From the NCBI GenBank assembly GCA_963695195.1, contig CAVOGE010000007.1:186001-250000 (forward strand): 64,000 bases of DNA, given 5' to 3'. Under the pieces are notes generated by a model. It had not been told where the DNA came from. It was given only the letters and a program-made list of their open reading frames with translations, and ran no database searches. Within the stretch, counting starts at the first letter, position 1. The number at the start of each line of letters is the position of its first letter. Position numbers and translations under genes: made by a program. The DNA comes from CF-167 sp963695195. Its GTDB lineage: Bacteria; Chloroflexota; Limnocylindria; QHBO01. Positions 8,600 through 17,182 of this stretch are shown one piece after another.

Positions 8600-9702
8600 G
8601 CGTCACCCCCGGGATGGCTGGTGATCAGCTCGTTCATGAGCGTGGCCAGGTAGCGGACCGTGGGGATCGCCCGCGGATACGGCATGCGGGTGGGCCCGAG
8701 CACGCCCAGCAGGCCCAGGGCGCCGTCGGGGGCGCCGTACGGGGCGAAGACCAGGCTCACCTCGTGCATCGCGTCATTGGCATTCTCGTGGCCGATGATC
8801 ACCGTAACGCCACCGCGCCGCGCAAGCACCGGGACGAGCTGCTCGAGGAAGTCGGATCGCTGCAGCACCTCGAGGACGCCGCGCAACTTGGCCCCCTCGG
8901 CGAACTCGGGCTGCTCGAGCACGTTGCCGATCCCGTCGGTGAAGACCTCTTCGACCGCCACCGTGTCAGCGTCCTCGACGAGCGAGGCCACCACCTCTGC
9001 GGCATGCGCGGCAAGCCCGGTGAGCTTCGTCGCGCGGCGCCGAATCTGCGGGCCGGTAAGGCCGGTCAGGTCGGCATTGATGGTGGCTGCCGCGTCATCG
9101 AGCTGCGCCTGCCCCAGCGTCTCGCCGGCCATTGCGCGATCGAGCACGGCGCGGTCGAGGCGACGCTGTACCACGTTGCCGTCGGCCAGGACCAGGACCG
9201 CCAGCCGCGTCTGGTCGCCCAGCTCCACCAGCTGCAGATGGCCGAATCGCGCGCGGCGCGCCTTGGCCGGCGTCACCACGGCTGCGGATCGCGTGCTCCC
9301 GGCAAGGATCGAGGCGGCCAGCCTGAGCCACTCGTTGCTGGTCAGTTGCACCTGCGAGAACTGGTGACGGATCATCAGCTGATCCGAGCGGTCAAGCGAC
9401 GCCTCGCGCATCAATGACTCGACGTACACCCGGTACCCCAGGTCCGACGGGACGCGCCCGGCGCTGGTATGCGGATGGCTGAGCAGGCCAAGCGATTCCA
9501 GCTCCGCCATGGCGCTGCGAACGGTGGCGGAGCTGACCAGCAGCCGGTACCGATCCACCAGGACTCGAGAGCCGACCGGCACGGCGCTCAGGACGTAGTC
9601 CTCCACGACGGCGCGCAGCACGGTCCGCTGCCGCTCGGTCAGTTCAAGACCAGAGCGGGACGGCGCGGTTGTGTCGCTGTGCGGGATCTGCTCGCCGGGC
9701 AA
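8596..9702 (-). CDS. hrcA: Heat-inducible transcription repressor HrcA
   Basis: Repressor of CIRCE-bearing heat-shock operons. It has an N-terminal winged helix (LTERQRTVLRAVVEDY, SSATVRSAMAELESLGLL with PHTSAGRVPS) and the C-terminal HrcA domain. The frame is open to an ATG at 9780, but that start would place the CIRCE operator inside the coding sequence. A TTG at 9700-9702 with AGGA six bases upstream lies downstream of CIRCE and gives a 368-residue protein close to the family length, so I chose it. It autoregulates through CIRCE 9738-9764. hemW lies upstream on the same strand. Confidence 0.93.
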   Translation of the reverse strand: MPGEQIPHSDTTAPSRSGLELTERQRTVLRAVVEDYVLSAVPVGSRVLVDRYRLLVSSATVRSAMAELESLGLLSHPHTSAGRVPSDLGYRVYVESLMREASLDRSDQLMIRHQFSQVQLTSNEWLRLAASILAGSTRSAAVVTPAKARRARFGHLQLVELGDQTRLAVLVLADGNVVQRRLDRAVLDRAMAGETLGQAQLDDAAATINADLTGLTGPQIRRRATKLTGLAAHAAEVVASLVEDADTVAVEEVFTDGIGNVLEQPEFAEGAKLRGVLEVLQRSDFLEQLVPVLARRGGVTVIIGHENANDAMHEVSLVFAPYGAPDGALGLLGVLGPTRMPYPRAIPTVRYLATLMNELITSHPGGDA

Positions 9703-9737
9703 GGAAGGTCCTCGTTGGAAGTGTGTCGCCGATGGCG

Positions 9738-9764
9738 TTGGCACTCTCAGGGTGAGAGTGCCAA
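9738..9764. promoter_or_regulatory. CIRCE operator before hrcA-grpE-dnaK
   Basis: TTGGCACTC-N9-GAGTGCCAA, arms identical to the copy before dnaJ and again with a 9-base spacer. It sits 35 bases upstream of the proposed hrcA start and 58 bases after the hemW stop region, consistent with autoregulation of the heat-shock operon by HrcA. Confidence 0.95.
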
Positions 9765-9822
9765 TCGTGCGTGAAGGCATCGTACCAACCGCGGCTGACC
9801 GATGTCAACGCGACCCGCCCGC

Positions 9823-10977
9823 CTAGGGAGCGAAGGCGACGAGCGCTTCGTTCGCGAGCAGACGCCCGCGCGCGGTCAGGCGGATCGCATCGGCGACCAC
9901 CTCGAGCAGACCCGCCCCGACTCCTTCCTCAACCGCGCCCGCGAACCGCTCGACGGGATCTCGTCCGAACTCGCCCGTGAAGGCCGTGCGCGAGAAGCCG
10001 GCCACCCGGCGCAGGCCGAGTGCCACCGCTTCGAAGGCGCGGGTTGCCTCATCGAGCATCTCGCTTCCGGCGACAGCGCGTGCACCGGACTCAGCGGCGG
10101 CGAGGTAGCGGTCGAGGTCTCGCGCGTTCCACGAGCGGGTCGCCCCGTCGAACGAATGCGCCCCCGCCCCGATCCCGGTGTACGGTCGCCGCTCCCAGTA
10201 GGCCGAGTTGTGGCGCGACTCGTACCCCGGCCTCGCCCAGGACGAGAGCTCGTAGTGGCCGTACCCCGCCGCCGCGAGGAGCTCCTCCGCAAGCTCGTAT
10301 TGGGCAGCGGCAAGCCCATCATCCTGCCGGGCGACGATCCGGTGTCGCCAGCGCAGGGCGCCAGGTCGCGGCGGCGCGGCCCACTCGTCGGGCGCCAGGG
10401 CGAGCTGCAGCGCATACAGGGAGATGTGGTCGGGCGCGAGCGCGAGCGCATCGGTCAGACCGAGACGCCAGTTGGCCAGCGATTGACCGGGGATCGCGTA
10501 GATCAGGTCAACCGATACGTTCTCGAAGCCGGCATCGCGAACGGCCGTGTACGCGTTACGCGCCTCCGCGCCCGTGTGCCCGCGGGCCAGCGCGGCCAGT
10601 TCGGGGTCCCGGAGCGACTGCACGCCAAGCGAGATGCGGTCTACGCCAGCCGCTCGCAGACCGACCCAGTCAGGCGATTCCCGGGCGCTGGGATTCGCCT
10701 CGAGCGTGATCTCGGAGGGAGAGCCGTCCCAGCGCGACTGCGCCGCTGCGACAAGCACTTCCACCGAGACGGCCGGGAGCAGGGAGGGGGTCCCGCCGCC
10801 GAAATAGATGGTCGCCAGCTCGCCGGTTGCGGGCCGCAGCGGCAGCTCGGCGAGCAGCGCGTCGACATACCGAGGGATCTCGGCTCGCCGCCCACCCACG
10901 GTCACGAAGTCGCAATAGGCGCACACCAGTCGGCAGAAGGGGACGTGGACGTACAGGTGGTGCGTGGGCAACGGCAC
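9823..10977 (-). CDS. hemW: Radical SAM heme chaperone HemW (HemN-like)
   Basis: 384-residue radical SAM protein of the HemW branch, a heme-binding chaperone rather than a coproporphyrinogen oxidase. The iron-sulfur motif is Cys15-x3-Cys19-x2-Cys22 followed by Asp-Phe. The extra Cys of true HemN is absent, which favours HemW. Further family motifs are IYFGGGTPSLL, SLGVQSLRD and the C-terminal HemN_C region. Its position between lepA and hrcA is the arrangement seen in many Firmicutes and Chloroflexota. Confidence 0.9.
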   Translation of the reverse strand: MPLPTHHLYVHVPFCRLVCAYCDFVTVGGRRAEIPRYVDALLAELPLRPATGELATIYFGGGTPSLLPAVSVEVLVAAAQSRWDGSPSEITLEANPSARESPDWVGLRAAGVDRISLGVQSLRDPELAALARGHTGAEARNAYTAVRDAGFENVSVDLIYAIPGQSLANWRLGLTDALALAPDHISLYALQLALAPDEWAAPPRPGALRWRHRIVARQDDGLAAAQYELAEELLAAAGYGHYELSSWARPGYESRHNSAYWERRPYTGIGAGAHSFDGATRSWNARDLDRYLAAAESGARAVAGSEMLDEATRAFEAVALGLRRVAGFSRTAFTGEFGRDPVERFAGAVEEGVGAGLLEVVADAIRLTARGRLLANEALVAFAP

Positions 10978-11037
10978 GCCCCGAGCCTACATGCTGTGGG
11001 CTCGGGGCGGTGTTCGCGGGACGCGCAGGAATCGCGC

Positions 11038-11376
11038 CTACATGATCCCGATGACATGTCCCTCGGGATCGGCGAAGAGGGCGATCGTAGTGTCCTTGGC
11101 GACCTCGGTGAGCGGCATGACCACCTTGCCGCCCAGCTCCTCGACGCGGCGCAGGATGCCGGCCGGGTCTTCGGAGTGGACGTAGAAGGTGACCTGCCCG
11201 GCGGATCCGTCGCGAGTGGGCCCGATACCGCTCGTGAATCCGGACTCGTCACGGGCCATGGCGTAGCCGTCTGGGAGGTTGGTGTCGAGCTCCCACCCGA
11301 AGATGTCGGAGTAGAAACTCTGGAGCGCGGGGCCGTTCTTGCCCGTCACTTCGACGTGGATGACCTTGGCTGGCAT
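11038..11376 (-). CDS. VOC-family (glyoxalase/bleomycin-resistance fold) protein
   Basis: 112-residue single-chain protein with the paired beta-alpha-beta-beta-beta pattern of the vicinal oxygen chelate superfamily. HVEVTGKNGPALQSFYSDIFGW at the start and FADPEGHVIGI at the end are typical and carry potential metal ligands (His, Glu). The substrate cannot be inferred. It is near-adjacent to hemW (60 bases) on the same strand, and 167 bases separate it from the CPBP-like gene upstream. That gap shows nothing I can name. Confidence 0.75.
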   Translation of the reverse strand: MPAKVIHVEVTGKNGPALQSFYSDIFGWELDTNLPDGYAMARDESGFTSGIGPTRDGSAGQVTFYVHSEDPAGILRRVEELGGKVVMPLTEVAKDTTIALFADPEGHVIGIM

Positions 11377-11543
11377 GAGGGGGACTCCTTCTCGGATCGT
11401 GGCGGGCCCGGCTGAGCCCCATTCACTACCTACGACGAACGGCGATCTCCGGGATCGACACCCTCAGTCGCAACGAGTCGTGACCCCCCGTGGCCGGTCC
11501 CGCCCAACCGCCTATCGGGGTGGTGGTGGACGCGAGCCAGTCC

Positions 11544-12212
11544 CTAGATCGGTCGCTGGCGGAGGCGACCCCCGGCGAAGGCGAAGAGCGAGGCGCTCAC
11601 CGCGAAGTGGCCGACCATGGCCGGGATCACCGAGCCGGTCGCCACGGTCGCCAGCCCCGCGCCGTAGCCGAGGAGCACGGAGGCGGCCAGGAAGTACCAG
11701 TCGCGGTCGTCCCACAGCCGCCGGTGGACGAGGCCATAGAGGAGCGCCTGGACGGCGATCGCCAGGCCGACTCCGCCGGGAACGTCGGCGAAGAGGAGCA
11801 TGCCCAGCACGATCGAGCGGAACTGGAGCTCGTCGGCGACCGCGTTGGCGGCCGCGCCGAGCAGCCGGGAGCCGAGGAGCGGGGTGGGCAGCGGGGTGAT
11901 CGCGCCATACCGCAGGAAGGCCAGGATCGCGCCGTTGGCGATCGCCACGCCCGCGAAGAGGAGCATCACCGGGAGCATCAAGTCGGCGTCGCCGGAGACG
12001 AGGAAGAGCTGCGTGCGTCCGCGCGGCAGGATGAATGCGATGCCGAGCGCGAAGGCCACCACCAGGCCGTAGTAGCTGGCCGGCCCGAGCCACGGCGCGC
12101 GGTAGCGGAAGTAGTCCGAGCGCATGATCCGCTCGGAATCGAAGCGCAGCAGCACCAGGAAGATCGCCAGGCCCAGGGCGATCGACAGGCGCAGTGAGTC
12201 CTGGAAGTCCAC
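11544..12212 (-). CDS. Polytopic membrane protein, degenerate CPBP-type protease candidate
   Basis: 222 residues with about six hydrophobic segments. The pattern DELQFRS (about residue 130), LLYGLVHR about 30 residues later and VGHFAVS near the end resembles the CPBP (Rce1-like) intramembrane metalloprotease motifs EExxxR, FxxxH and HxxxN, but the first Glu is Asp and the last Asn is Ser. It may therefore be an inactive or divergent member. The GTG start at 12212 directly abuts the lepA stop, indicating translational coupling with lepA. Confidence 0.55.
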   Translation of the reverse strand: MDFQDSLRLSIALGLAIFLVLLRFDSERIMRSDYFRYRAPWLGPASYYGLVVAFALGIAFILPRGRTQLFLVSGDADLMLPVMLLFAGVAIANGAILAFLRYGAITPLPTPLLGSRLLGAAANAVADELQFRSIVLGMLLFADVPGGVGLAIAVQALLYGLVHRRLWDDRDWYFLAASVLLGYGAGLATVATGSVIPAMVGHFAVSASLFAFAGGRLRQRPI

Positions 12213-14024
12213 CTACTGCCCCTCGTTCATGCGCAGTACCGCGAGGAAGGCTTCCTGCGGGATCTCGACGGAGCCGATCCGCTTCATCCGCTGCTTGCCC
12301 TCCTTCTGCTTTTCAAGCAGCTTCCGCTTCCGGGTGATGTCGCCGCCGTAGCACTTGGCCAACACGTTCTTGCGCATCGCCCGAATCGTCTCGCGGCTGA
12401 TGATATTGGAACCGATGGCCGCCTGGACCGGAACTTCGAACATCTGCCGAGGGATCAGCTCCTTCAGCTTTTCGACGAGCGCCTTGCCGGACCGATACGC
12501 GTTGGACCGATGCACGATCAGGGAGAGCGCATCGACCGGTTCGCCGCTGACCATGATGTCGAGCTTGACCAGCTCACCGGGCCGATATCCGGCGTACGCG
12601 TAGTCGAGGCTGGCGTAGCCGCTGCTGCGGCTCTTGAGCAGGTCGTAGAAGTCGATGATCAGCTCGGCGAGCGGCATCTCGAAGTGCATGTTGACCCGGC
12701 GCGGGTCGAGATACTCCATGTTGATGAACGCGCCCCGCCGGGTCGTGGCGAGGTCCATGATCGGGCCGATGTAATCGGTCGGGGTGATCACGGTGGCGGT
12801 CACCCACGGTTCGCTGATCGTCTCGATCTCGCCCGCGCCCGGCATCTGGGCGGGGTTGTCCACGATCAGCTCATCGGTCCGATTGAGCTTCTTGACGTGG
12901 TACTCGACCGATGGCGCCGATGCGATGAGGTCGAGCCCGAACTCGCGCTCCAGCCGCTCCTGGACGATCTCCATGTGCAGCAGCCCAAGGAACCCGCAGC
13001 GATACCCGAAGCCGAGCGCCACGCTCGATTCCGGCTCGTAGACGAATGACGCGTCATTGAGATGCAGCTTCTCGAGCGCGTCCCGCAGGAGCGGGTAGTC
13101 GTCGCCGCGCATCGGGTAGATACCGGCGAAGACGAGCGGCAGCGCCTGCTTGTAGCCGGGGAGGGGCTGCGCGGCCGGACGGTTGGCCGCGGTCAACGTG
13201 TCGCCCACACGGGCATCGGCGATGCTCTTGAGTCCGGAGGCCACGTAGCCGACCTCGCCCACCGTCAGGCGCCGGGTCGGGACCGGCTGCGGCCGGAAGT
13301 AGCCGAGCTCCAGGATCTCGCTCTCCACGCCGGTGGCCATGAAGCGGATCCGTTCGTGGTCCTGGAGGGTGCCGTTCGCCACCCGCACGTAGGCCACCAC
13401 GCCCTTGTACGGGTCGTAGTGGCTATCGAAGACGAGTGCCTGCAATGGAGCCGATGCCTCGCCACTCGGCGGGGGGACACGCTGCACCACCGCCTCGAGG
13501 ATCTCGGTGATGCCGATCCCCTCCTTGGCCGAGGCCAGGATCACCTCCTCGCGCGGAATCGCAAGGGTCTCCTCGAGCTCGGCCATCACCATCTCCGGAT
13601 CGGCCGAGGCGAGGTCGATCTTGTTGATGACCGGGATGATCGTCAGCCGCTGTTCCATGGCCAGGTGCACGTTGGCGAGCGTCTGGGCCTCGATCCCCTG
13701 GCTGGCATCGACCACCAGGATCGCCCCCTCGCAGGCCTGCAGCGAACGGCTCACCTCGTAGGTGAAGTCGACGTGGCCCGGCGTATCGATCAGGTTGAGG
13801 GCGTAGGTCTGGCCGTCAACGGCGTCGTACTGGAGGCGCACAGCGCGGGCCTTGATGGTGATCCCCTTCTCGCGCTCGAGATCCATGCTGTCGAACACCT
13901 GGGACTGCATCTGCCGCGGGTCGATCGTATGCGTCGCCTCGAGCAGCCGGTCGGCCAGCGTGCTCTTGCCGTGGTCGATGTGGGCCACGATGCTGAAGTT
14001 GCGGGTTCGCTCCGGTGGGATCAT
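12213..14024 (-). CDS. lepA: Elongation factor 4 (LepA)
   Basis: 603-residue translational GTPase acting on stalled or misassembled ribosomes. Motifs: AHIDHGKST (P-loop, about 14-22), DTPGHVDF (switch II), NKID (G4) and the LepA-specific C-terminal domain with YGGDITRKRKLLEKQKEGKQ near the end. ATG 14024 was chosen because RNFSIVAHIDHGKS follows after seven residues. The open frame extends much further upstream, out of frame with the VanW gene. The downstream membrane protein starts immediately at its stop. Confidence 0.97.
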   Translation of the reverse strand: MIPPERTRNFSIVAHIDHGKSTLADRLLEATHTIDPRQMQSQVFDSMDLEREKGITIKARAVRLQYDAVDGQTYALNLIDTPGHVDFTYEVSRSLQACEGAILVVDASQGIEAQTLANVHLAMEQRLTIIPVINKIDLASADPEMVMAELEETLAIPREEVILASAKEGIGITEILEAVVQRVPPPSGEASAPLQALVFDSHYDPYKGVVAYVRVANGTLQDHERIRFMATGVESEILELGYFRPQPVPTRRLTVGEVGYVASGLKSIADARVGDTLTAANRPAAQPLPGYKQALPLVFAGIYPMRGDDYPLLRDALEKLHLNDASFVYEPESSVALGFGYRCGFLGLLHMEIVQERLEREFGLDLIASAPSVEYHVKKLNRTDELIVDNPAQMPGAGEIETISEPWVTATVITPTDYIGPIMDLATTRRGAFINMEYLDPRRVNMHFEMPLAELIIDFYDLLKSRSSGYASLDYAYAGYRPGELVKLDIMVSGEPVDALSLIVHRSNAYRSGKALVEKLKELIPRQMFEVPVQAAIGSNIISRETIRAMRKNVLAKCYGGDITRKRKLLEKQKEGKQRMKRIGSVEIPQEAFLAVLRMNEGQ

Positions 14025-14044
14025 CCGGCCGGAGTCTAGCCCGC

Positions 14045-16033
14045 TCAGGTGCTGGGCGGCGGCGGGGGCTCCGTGGGCGTGGGCGTTGGGGCGGGAGTCG
14101 GGGGAGGAGGCAGGGCCGGCCCGACCTCGGTGATGCCGTTCACCGCGCGGTAGTTGCTGATCCACGTGTCGACATGGATCACCATTCCCGCGGCGTCCCG
14201 CACGGTGCGCGTGACCGATGCGTCGAAGCCGTTGTAGGCGCCCTCGACCCGCACGCTCGCCCCCGGGGCGAGGGAGGGATTGAAGATCGTGGTCTCGCTG
14301 GCCGCCTTGCGGTTGCTGATGATCGGTGCGGAGAGGGAAACGGTCCGGCCGGTAGGGACACCCCAGATGTCGAAGCGCACCATGCCGGTAGCCGTGTACG
14401 CGCGGATGACGATCGGGTCGGGCGTGTCGTTGCTGAAGACCATCGACACCTTGTACGTATCGGTGGCAAATACGGTCGCATCCAGGCCGAGCGGGTACCG
14501 GGCGATGTAGTAGTAGTGGTTGCGTCGCTCCCCCATCTCCAGTCCGGCGCGCATCGCCGCATTGAAAAGGGTGGTCGATGTGGAGCAGATGCCACCGGCC
14601 AGCACGCCGTCGGGCGTGCTGCGCCCACCGATGATCGCGCCGCCATACCCGTAGCCGCGCTCCTGCGAAACGGGACCGATCCGCTCCCAGAAGTCGAACC
14701 ACTCCCCGGGTGCCAGGACCAGCCCGTTGACGTCCTGGGCGGGAATGCTGATGTTGGCGCTGTAGAAGTTGCCGATCCCCGAGGTGTAGTTCGTGGTCCA
14801 GGTCGAGATGCGCTGCATCTGCGGCGCCGCGACCTCGGCAGCCTCGGTGGTGAGCATTGCCGGGACCAGGTCATAGACAGGCTCCAGCATCCCAACAGAT
14901 CCACCGCCGCCGCGCTCCTTGAGTGCATCGCTGACCGCGAGGGCGGTGCGTGTCAGGTTCAGGCTGCGACCGTCCACTGCCGGGAGCACCTGCGACACGC
15001 CCGTCGCACCAAATGAGAATGATGCGTTCCTCGGTTGCGCCGCGAACGCTACGGCGGACGATGCGAGGCTGTCGCGCAGCGCCGTGATATCGGGGCGGAC
15101 CTCGTAGGCGGAGTCCCGGCCCGGCCCGAAGAGAAGGGAGCTGGCGATCTCGTCGGGGCTCAATACCGCCTGCTGGCCGTCCTCCCCCTCGACCGTGAGC
15201 GACTCACGACTCATCGCCCGCGCGGCGTTCACGGCGGCCTGGGCAACCGCGGTCGTGACGCGTGACTCTACCGGCGAGGTGCTCAGCGTGACGACCAGGT
15301 CGTCCGGATCGGGCACCGAGATCGCCGCGGCGAGGGCGGCGCGGATGGCGCTCGCGTCGAGCCGCCGGCCGGCGATGGCGGCACGGACCGAGAAGCCGGT
15401 TGCGGGATCGTGGACGGCCATTGCGCCGACGGGGGGAGAGGTGAAGCGTGCCGCGATGTTCGCCGCGACTCGGTCGATCGCATCGGCCTCATAGCCGTGG
15501 ACCAGGACCGGCAGTTCGGTGGGGATGGCCAACGCCACGATGCGGGTCAGGCCATCGGCCAACAGGTTCCCGCTGCGTGCGACCGCGAAGGCCGCGTCGA
15601 GCATGGCATCCCACTCGTACCCACGTCCGATCTCGTCATACGGAATGCGGGTTGGCACGCCGTCGACCACTACGGTCGCGGTTCCCGCGGTGAGCGACGG
15701 AAGCGCTTCGCGCAGGCGGGCCTCGGCCTCGTCGCGCGCAAGACCGCCAAGCGCGACCTGGGCGATGACAACGCCGGGCATGACACGCCCGCTGTTCGCA
15801 GCCGCCACGGTCGCTGAGACGCCCACGATGGCAGCCAGTACGACCGCCGCGCTGACGGCCACCGCCCGCCGCCGACGCAGGCGCCATCTCGTGACCGCCG
15901 GAGCGACGGGCGCGGTCGATTCGGGAGCCGGTGGCTCGGACGGGGAGCCATCGACCAGTACGGGCGCCGGGGCGCTCGGATCATCGACCTTTGCCTCGGG
16001 ATCTCCGGCTGGCACAACCGGCTTGCGACCCAT
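14045..16033 (-). CDS. VanW-family cell-wall protein with peptidoglycan-binding-type repeats
   Basis: 662-residue membrane-anchored exported protein. A Pro/Ala-rich cytoplasmic N-terminus (about 1-55) precedes one transmembrane helix (about 57-80), then tandem putative peptidoglycan-binding-4 domains (about 90-380), then a VanW domain recognisable by NFYSANISIPAQDVNGLVLAPGE and GICSTSTTLFNAAMRAG, then a beta-rich segment and a Pro/Thr tail. This YoaR-like architecture is common in Gram-positive-type envelopes. The role is probably envelope-associated but not established. It is 20 bases upstream of lepA and divergent from rpsT. Confidence 0.82.
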   Translation of the reverse strand: MGRKPVVPAGDPEAKVDDPSAPAPVLVDGSPSEPPAPESTAPVAPAVTRWRLRRRRAVAVSAAVVLAAIVGVSATVAAANSGRVMPGVVIAQVALGGLARDEAEARLREALPSLTAGTATVVVDGVPTRIPYDEIGRGYEWDAMLDAAFAVARSGNLLADGLTRIVALAIPTELPVLVHGYEADAIDRVAANIAARFTSPPVGAMAVHDPATGFSVRAAIAGRRLDASAIRAALAAAISVPDPDDLVVTLSTSPVESRVTTAVAQAAVNAARAMSRESLTVEGEDGQQAVLSPDEIASSLLFGPGRDSAYEVRPDITALRDSLASSAVAFAAQPRNASFSFGATGVSQVLPAVDGRSLNLTRTALAVSDALKERGGGGSVGMLEPVYDLVPAMLTTEAAEVAAPQMQRISTWTTNYTSGIGNFYSANISIPAQDVNGLVLAPGEWFDFWERIGPVSQERGYGYGGAIIGGRSTPDGVLAGGICSTSTTLFNAAMRAGLEMGERRNHYYYIARYPLGLDATVFATDTYKVSMVFSNDTPDPIVIRAYTATGMVRFDIWGVPTGRTVSLSAPIISNRKAASETTIFNPSLAPGASVRVEGAYNGFDASVTRTVRDAAGMVIHVDTWISNYRAVNGITEVGPALPPPPTPAPTPTPTEPPPPPST

Positions 16034-16077
16034 CGGCTGATTGTGATCGCCGCCGCCACTGCTGTCGAGGGCGCTCG

Positions 16078-16106
16078 TTGGCCCTCGGGGGACCCGGTGC
16101 TATACT
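16078..16106 (+). promoter_or_regulatory. Promoter of rpsT
   Basis: TTGGCC at 16078-16083, a 17-base spacer, then TATACT at 16101-16106. This is the best -35/-10 pair in the window and sets the expected house-keeping promoter form here. About 68 bases of leader remain before the GTG start. Confidence 0.65.
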
Positions 16107-16174
16107 CCGCGGCCGAGGCGCCTGGCTTCCCCGGCGCTCTTTTCATGCTCATCACCTGTCGTTGAGGACCATTC

Positions 16175-16711
16175 GTGGCAAGAAAAGCTCGAACCTGGAA
16201 GGGCGCACGCACGCCCCAGGCACTCAAGCGCGCTCGCCAATCGCTCCGTCGGCGCGCCGTCAATCGCCGGACACGGAGCGAGGCCAAGACCCTCGTGCAG
16301 CAGGCCAACAGCATCGCGCTCGGCCGCGCCGAGGGAGATGGACCGGCGGCCGTGACGGCGGCCATCAGCGCCCTGGACAAGGCCGCCGAGAAGGGGATCA
16401 TCCACCCCAACAACGCCGCGCGCCGCAAGAGCCGCCTGATGGCCAAGGCCAACGCAGCGCACCTGCTCGACGGGACGGTCGTTGAACGTGCCGCGGCACC
16501 GAAGAAGAAGTCGACTGCCACCAAGACCGCCCAACGCAAGAAGGTGGCCGTGGCGAAGGCCTCCAAGGCCGCTGCGGCCAAGGCTCCCGATCGACCGCGA
16601 ACCGCGGCCGGCAAGGCCAAGGTGGCCGTCGTGCGCGCCTCGCGCGAGTCCGCGGCAGCCCGCAAGCGCGCGAAGAGCGATGCCGAGGGCGAATCGCCGG
16701 CCGACGCCTAG
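16175..16711 (+). CDS. rpsT: 30S ribosomal protein S20 with long basic Ala/Lys C-terminal extension
   Basis: The first about 95 residues are a normal S20: SLRRRAVNRRTRSEAKTLV and KGIIHPNNAARRKSRLM are the family core that binds 16S rRNA. The usual length is about 88, but this protein has 178 residues. The extra part is a low-complexity run of Ala, Lys and Arg (PKKKSTATKTAQRKK, then KASKAAAAKAPDRPR) resembling histone H1-like tails, ending in an acidic stretch. GTG start with GAGG about 8 bases upstream. The dedicated TATACT promoter is at 16078-16106. Confidence 0.93.
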   Translation: MARKARTWKGARTPQALKRARQSLRRRAVNRRTRSEAKTLVQQANSIALGRAEGDGPAAVTAAISALDKAAEKGIIHPNNAARRKSRLMAKANAAHLLDGTVVERAAAPKKKSTATKTAQRKKVAVAKASKAAAAKAPDRPRTAAGKAKVAVVRASRESAAARKRAKSDAEGESPADA

Positions 16712-16720
16712 CGGCCCTCC

Positions 16721-17182
16721 ATGACCGCACGCGTTGTCAGCGTCAACGTCTCCCCCGGCGGTGTTCCAAAGCTGCCGGCTGACGAACAGTGGGTGGGCCG
16801 CCTTGGGCTGGCCGATGACCGGCACACCGAACCCGAGCCCGAGCACGGCGGTCCCGAGCAGGCCGTGTGCCTCTACTCCATGGAGGCGATCGCCCGGGTC
16901 GGCGCCGATGGGCATACCGCATTTCCCGGCGCGTACGGCGAGAACCTGACGTTCGAGGGGATGGAGATGGACTCGATCGTCTCGGGGGATCGGCTCATCA
17001 TCGGTGACGGTGGCCTGGTCCTCGAGCTGACCAAGCGAGCTGAGCCATGCCAGACGATTGCGCACTGGTTCGTCGAGCGGCGCATCGGGCGCATCAACTC
17101 GCGCCAGTACCCCGCCGATGCCCGCTGGTACGCCCGCGTCATCACCGAGGGGCCAGTGCGTCCGGGGGACGCTGTTCGCTAG
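16721..17182 (+). CDS. MOSC domain-containing protein
   Basis: 153-residue stand-alone MOSC domain (molybdenum cofactor sulfurase C-terminal fold). Seen are the N-terminal VSVNVSPGGVPKL, GAYGENLT, GDRLIIGDG and KRAEPCQTI, where the Cys is the conserved sulfur/Mo-ligand position. Predicted to handle sulfur or molybdenum cofactor, with the substrate unknown. It starts 9 bases after rpsT. Its last 4 bases overlap the end of the convergent methyltransferase gene. Confidence 0.85.
   Translation: MTARVVSVNVSPGGVPKLPADEQWVGRLGLADDRHTEPEPEHGGPEQAVCLYSMEAIARVGADGHTAFPGAYGENLTFEGMEMDSIVSGDRLIIGDGGLVLELTKRAEPCQTIAHWFVERRIGRINSRQYPADARWYARVITEGPVRPGDAVR

Noticed and set aside
9703..9780. HrcA starting at the ATG at 9780
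   Set aside because: This would put the CIRCE operator inside the hrcA coding sequence. The TTG at 9702 has a Shine-Dalgarno and gives the normal protein length.
9802..11415. 537-residue open frame on the plus strand opposite hemW
   Set aside because: Antisense shadow of hemW with composition typical of reversed high-GC codons and no recognisable motif.
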